A DNA stretch of 5,674 bases from Clostridiaceae bacterium (GTDB taxonomy: Bacteria > Bacillota_A > Clostridia > Acetivibrionales > Acetivibrionaceae): the NCBI GenBank assembly GCA_012513545.1, contig JAAZCB010001193.1, positions 1-5,674 of the forward strand, in the 5' to 3' direction. Numbering within the stretch: the first letter of the stretch is position 1; every line of letters begins with the position of its first letter. Under the pieces are notes generated by a model, which worked only from the letters and a program-made list of their open reading frames with translations, was not told where the DNA came from and searched no databases. A program made the position numbers and the translations under genes. Positions 3,692 through 5,674 of this stretch are shown piece after piece.

Positions 3692-4942
3692 CTACTTCTT
3701 TAGACCATATAGAGATAATGGTGAATGACCAACAATCCACCCTTCGAGTAACACGATATCTTTGTAGGTATCAGATAAACAACTTAAATCCAGCAAATCA
3801 GCGAATTTGCCTGCCCGGTCAAAACGCTGGATCAATTGAACACAAGCGATAGCATCGTTTGCATCAGTATATGGAACTCCAGTTGAGCGAATAGCTGCAG
3901 GATACGGCTCAATTAAAACATGGGATCCTTCATAAGATGAACTGCGGATATCTAGACCATCAAATGGCCAGCATTTTACTGGTATACCCTCTGTTTTACA
4001 TACATTAAGCAATTCACGAAGCTTTATGAGTCCCATGATTGTCTGGCCACCAACAGAGCCATTATCACCCACCCGGTTAAACGGCTTAGGTTTACCACTG
4101 CCAAATATACTGTCACAACGCTCGGTCAGGCGAGTAACAGTCTCCACTTCTCCCTTTCGCGGGTCACTGTCAGGAATGCCGTATATTGATGCCTTTGTTG
4201 CTGAGTAGAAATAAGGGAGCTTGCCGCTACCTATGCACCAGTCGTTAAATTGTGTAGCGTATATAGATGGGTGCTGCAGAGCTGGAACTCCCCGACCTTC
4301 AACCATGGTATCCAGTATTTCTCGCCAGCTTAGGTTTGAAAGTCCGATCTCTTCAAGGAGCCCAAATGGAACACCAAATTGGTGGTCGAACCCAAAACAT
4401 ATGCGTTTGCCTTCCGCTGTAGCATTTCGTAAATAACCAAGCATCTTTGTTACCAGACTATCTCTGGTCAATGTCTCTGTAGCTAATTGACATTCTGCAT
4501 TTGCTTCTGCGTAAGCCAGCTTAATAGACTTTTTCTGCCCCTTCAAGTCAGCAGCACCGGAGTAATCGGCAAAAACATATGAATGAAAAAGGGCACTACC
4601 GGAACCTGACGTTAACGTTGGCAGCACCTTTTTTTTTGCAGCAGACCTTTTTCGGTTGATCAAGATTCTTGGCTCCGGTACAGAATTTGTCTTCTGAAGC
4701 AAACGTATATCGCAGGTTTCGCCTAACGATATCATCTGCCAGGCAGATTTTCCGTCTACGATCTTGATTCCATAAGTGGGGCGTCCATCCTTACCATCAT
4801 TCATCCTTGCCCAGATGGTTCGTGAGTTATTTACCAATAGATTAATCCGCTGCCCGGGATCTAAATCAGTGATCGCCGCGCGCAAACTTTGGTCGCAATG
4901 CTTAGCCCATATACAGGCTTGGTCGCGCTTCTGCAATAACAT
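3692..4942 (-). CDS. DUF429-like predicted RNase H-fold nuclease with an extra N-terminal domain (416 aa)
   Basis: Residues about 120-416 carry the pattern of the DUF429 family, predicted nucleases of the RNase H superfamily. The opening strand holds an Asp (YVFADYSGA, D126). The others are ICFGFDHQFGVPFG (D186), a VGGQTIMG helix start (297-304), the strand VLIEPYPAAIR (E345) and the helix DANDAIACVQ (D360 and D363), closing with LLEGWIVG. D126, D186, E345 and D363 are the likely metal ligands. Residues 1-115 form an added module I do not recognise, ending in a Lys/Ser-rich linker (about 97-116). The ATG at 4942 follows AAGGAGG (4950-4956) at 7-nt spacing. It is a single-gene unit with its own promoter (4989-5015) and a terminator after its stop. 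No biochemical role is established for this branch. Its position next to a type III restriction gene suggests, but does not prove, a defence role. A broken copy of its 3' end lies at 1642-1784. Confidence 0.75.
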   Translation of the reverse strand: MLLQKRDQACIWAKHCDQSLRAAITDLDPGQRINLLVNNSRTIWARMNDGKDGRPTYGIKIVDGKSAWQMISLGETCDIRLLQKTNSVPEPRILINRKRSAAKKKVLPTLTSGSGSALFHSYVFADYSGAADLKGQKKSIKLAYAEANAECQLATETLTRDSLVTKMLGYLRNATAEGKRICFGFDHQFGVPFGLLEEIGLSNLSWREILDTMVEGRGVPALQHPSIYATQFNDWCIGSGKLPYFYSATKASIYGIPDSDPRKGEVETVTRLTERCDSIFGSGKPKPFNRVGDNGSVGGQTIMGLIKLRELLNVCKTEGIPVKCWPFDGLDIRSSSYEGSHVLIEPYPAAIRSTGVPYTDANDAIACVQLIQRFDRAGKFADLLDLSCLSDTYKDIVLLEGWIVGHSPLSLYGLKK

Positions 4943-4967
4943 AAATCAGCCTCCTTATATTTCACCC

Positions 4968-4977
4968 ATACGCGTAT
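4968..4977. promoter_or_regulatory. 10-bp perfect palindrome in the DUF429-gene leader
   Basis: ATACGCGTAT lies about 5-14 bp downstream of the expected transcription start, where an operator would block elongation. This is suggestive only. A 10-bp palindrome also occurs by chance. Confidence 0.3.
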
Positions 4978-4988
4978 TATATAATTAG

Positions 4989-5015
4989 ATTATACCCACC
5001 CGCCCAGCATGTCAA
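4989..5015 (-). promoter_or_regulatory. Consensus promoter of the DUF429-like gene, with a short G-rich spacer
   Basis: On the minus strand a perfect TTGACA (5010-5015) and a perfect TATAAT (4989-4994) are separated by 15 bp, two less than optimal. The spacer contains three GGG tracts (GGGCGGGTGGG). A second TATAAT-like run lies ~9 bp further downstream. The short spacer hints at activator dependence or a spacing-sensitive switch. TAATCT at 17-bp spacing is a weaker alternative -10. Confidence 0.6.
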
Positions 5016-5033
5016 CCACTCATTTTAGAAAGC

Positions 5034-5055
5034 AAAAAGCAGGTCCGAAGCCTGC
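5034..5055 (-). terminator. Intrinsic terminator with a UUCG tetraloop, ending the restriction-gene transcript
   Basis: On the minus strand GCAGG/CCTGC (5051-5055 with 5039-5043) is extended by a C-G pair closing a UUCG tetraloop, with one bulged A, followed by five U (plus-strand A5034-5038). It lies immediately after the ~80-bp repeat copy B and upstream of the DUF429-gene promoter, so the restriction gene and the DUF429-like gene appear to be separate transcripts. Confidence 0.8.
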
Positions 5056-5057
5056 CA

Positions 5058-5136
5058 TTTTATCGGTTATTGTCAAGAGGGGGGGCGTAAGGAGTTTCCC
5101 CAACTTCCCTACTACTAACCTATATCCCACCGATTA
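5058..5136. repeat. Dispersed ~80-bp repeat, copy B
   Basis: This is the 79-bp partner of 975-1057, in the same orientation, with the same ATCGGT/ACCGAT ends and the same central AGTT-N5-AACT inverted repeat. It has seven consecutive G where copy A has GGGGGTGGG, and lacks four bases. It lies 40 bp past the stop of the restriction-enzyme gene, the same distance as copy A from its upstream gene, and 2 bp from the terminator at 5034-5055. I see no other copy in the window. Confidence 0.8.
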
Positions 5137-5176
5137 AATTATTATTAACTACTGGATTATTTTTGCAATACCCGAT

Positions 5177-5674
5177 TTATCCTATAATATCAAACATCTT
5201 TTCAATATATTGAATCCCATCTTCTTGAAAGAGCACATGATGCTCTTCAAATTCATTCTTACTATGATCTCCTCGCCAATTCAAATCGTTATATGGTGTT
5301 ACACTAATGATAAATGAATTAAGGATAACTTCTTCTGACTTTGATTCAAGAGATTTTTGTCTTTCTTTGATGGTTTGATAAAATCTTATTTTGGGGTCTT
5401 CCCAGCCATCAACATAGCGCAATCCTTTTGGGTCTATAAAGGAAATGAATTGTTTATTACCTTCAATTAACCAAAGAATGAAATCTGGATAGAAATTACC
5501 TGCTTCAAAGAAACTTATACCTCTCCCCTTGGATTGATTTCTCAACAGGTAGACCTCTTTTCCTATAAATTTATCCAGATTTTCATCATAGTTTTGTTTG
5601 AAATCCTTAATGAAGCGTCTCTCTCCTTCATTAAGCGGGACAGGGCTGATTTTCACCTGACTATTATTAAGGAA
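5177..5674 (-). CDS. C-terminal part of a type III restriction (Res-like) DEAD/DEAH helicase, N-terminus beyond the window edge
   Basis: The frame is open to the right edge, so the 166 visible residues are the end of a much larger protein. A GTG at 5656 is the first possible start inside the window, but there is no ribosome binding site there and the sequence continues upstream in frame. The segment matches the conserved end of Res-type restriction helicases: PVPLNEGERRFIKDF, YLLRNQSKGRGISFFEAG, then FYPDFILWL and FISFIDPKGLR. The last two give a PD-(D/E)XK nuclease core (P57-D58 and D75-P76-K77, counted from the GTG at 5656, with E51 before them). LNSFIISVTPYNDLNW and HHVLFQEDG follow. In type III systems Res cuts DNA after ATP-driven translocation and needs a Mod methyltransferase, which would lie off the right edge. 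The nuclease residues look intact, so this end is probably functional. Confidence 0.88.
   Translation of the reverse strand, partial: FLNNSQVKISPVPLNEGERRFIKDFKQNYDENLDKFIGKEVYLLRNQSKGRGISFFEAGNFYPDFILWLIEGNKQFISFIDPKGLRYVDGWEDPKIRFYQTIKERQKSLESKSEEVILNSFIISVTPYNDLNWRGDHSKNEFEEHHVLFQEDGIQYIEKMFDIIG

Noticed and set aside
4026..4436. Plus-strand open frames inside the DUF429-like gene
   Set aside because: Both are antisense to a gene with conserved family motifs and neither has a ribosome binding site.
5656..5658. GTG 5656 as the true start of a small restriction-related protein
   Set aside because: The frame continues upstream without a stop to the edge, there is no ribosome binding site, and the sequence matches the interior of a large Res-type protein.

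Overview
The window looks like accessory DNA from a low-to-moderate GC Firmicute (Bacillota). The evidence is strong AGGAGG-type ribosome binding sites, sigma-A-like promoters (TTGACA with TATAAT-type -10 boxes), U-tailed intrinsic terminators, and genes related to phage recombination and restriction. I cannot name the genus from sequence alone. Negativicutes or Clostridia are possible, but that is only an impression. There are no housekeeping genes, tRNAs, rRNAs, integrases or CRISPR arrays. Both edges cut through genes.

Layout, left to right. Positions 1-960, minus strand: a phage-type recombination operon. It starts at a good promoter (923-951) and crosses two intrinsic terminators (882-915 and 760-787) before reaching a 71-aa helical protein whose last five residues mimic the tail of single-stranded-DNA-binding protein (SSB). 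A YqaJ/lambda-exonuclease-family nuclease follows and runs off the left edge. Positions 975-1600: one copy of a dispersed ~80-bp repeat, then a gene fusing a Phd/YefM-antitoxin-like N-terminus to a HARE-HTH winged helix, flanked by a 16-bp inverted repeat. Positions 1642-2701, minus strand: a broken 3' remnant of a DUF429-type gene abuts a regulator that joins an RNA polymerase alpha-CTD-like domain to a sigma-70 region-4-like helix-turn-helix. Positions 2702-2985: an AT-rich divergent promoter region. Positions 2986-3622, plus strand: two overlapping small genes of unknown function. Positions 3644-5056, minus strand: an intact DUF429-like RNase H-fold protein with an unfamiliar N-terminal extension, its own promoter, and terminators on both sides. 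Positions 5058-5674: a second copy of the ~80-bp repeat, then the C-terminal nuclease part of a type III restriction (Res-like) helicase that runs off the right edge.

How the parts fit. The two ~80-bp repeats have the same orientation, and each lies exactly 40 bp beyond the stop codon of a minus-strand gene and shortly upstream of a minus-strand promoter. They bracket a ~4-kb block holding the regulators, the two unknown genes and the intact and broken DUF429 copies. Together with the restriction-enzyme fragment and the phage-type exonuclease, this suggests a recombining genomic island, integrated element or defence region. The most promising new biology is the SSB-tail mimic encoded directly before a phage exonuclease, its promoter followed at once by a terminator, and the paired 80-bp elements.
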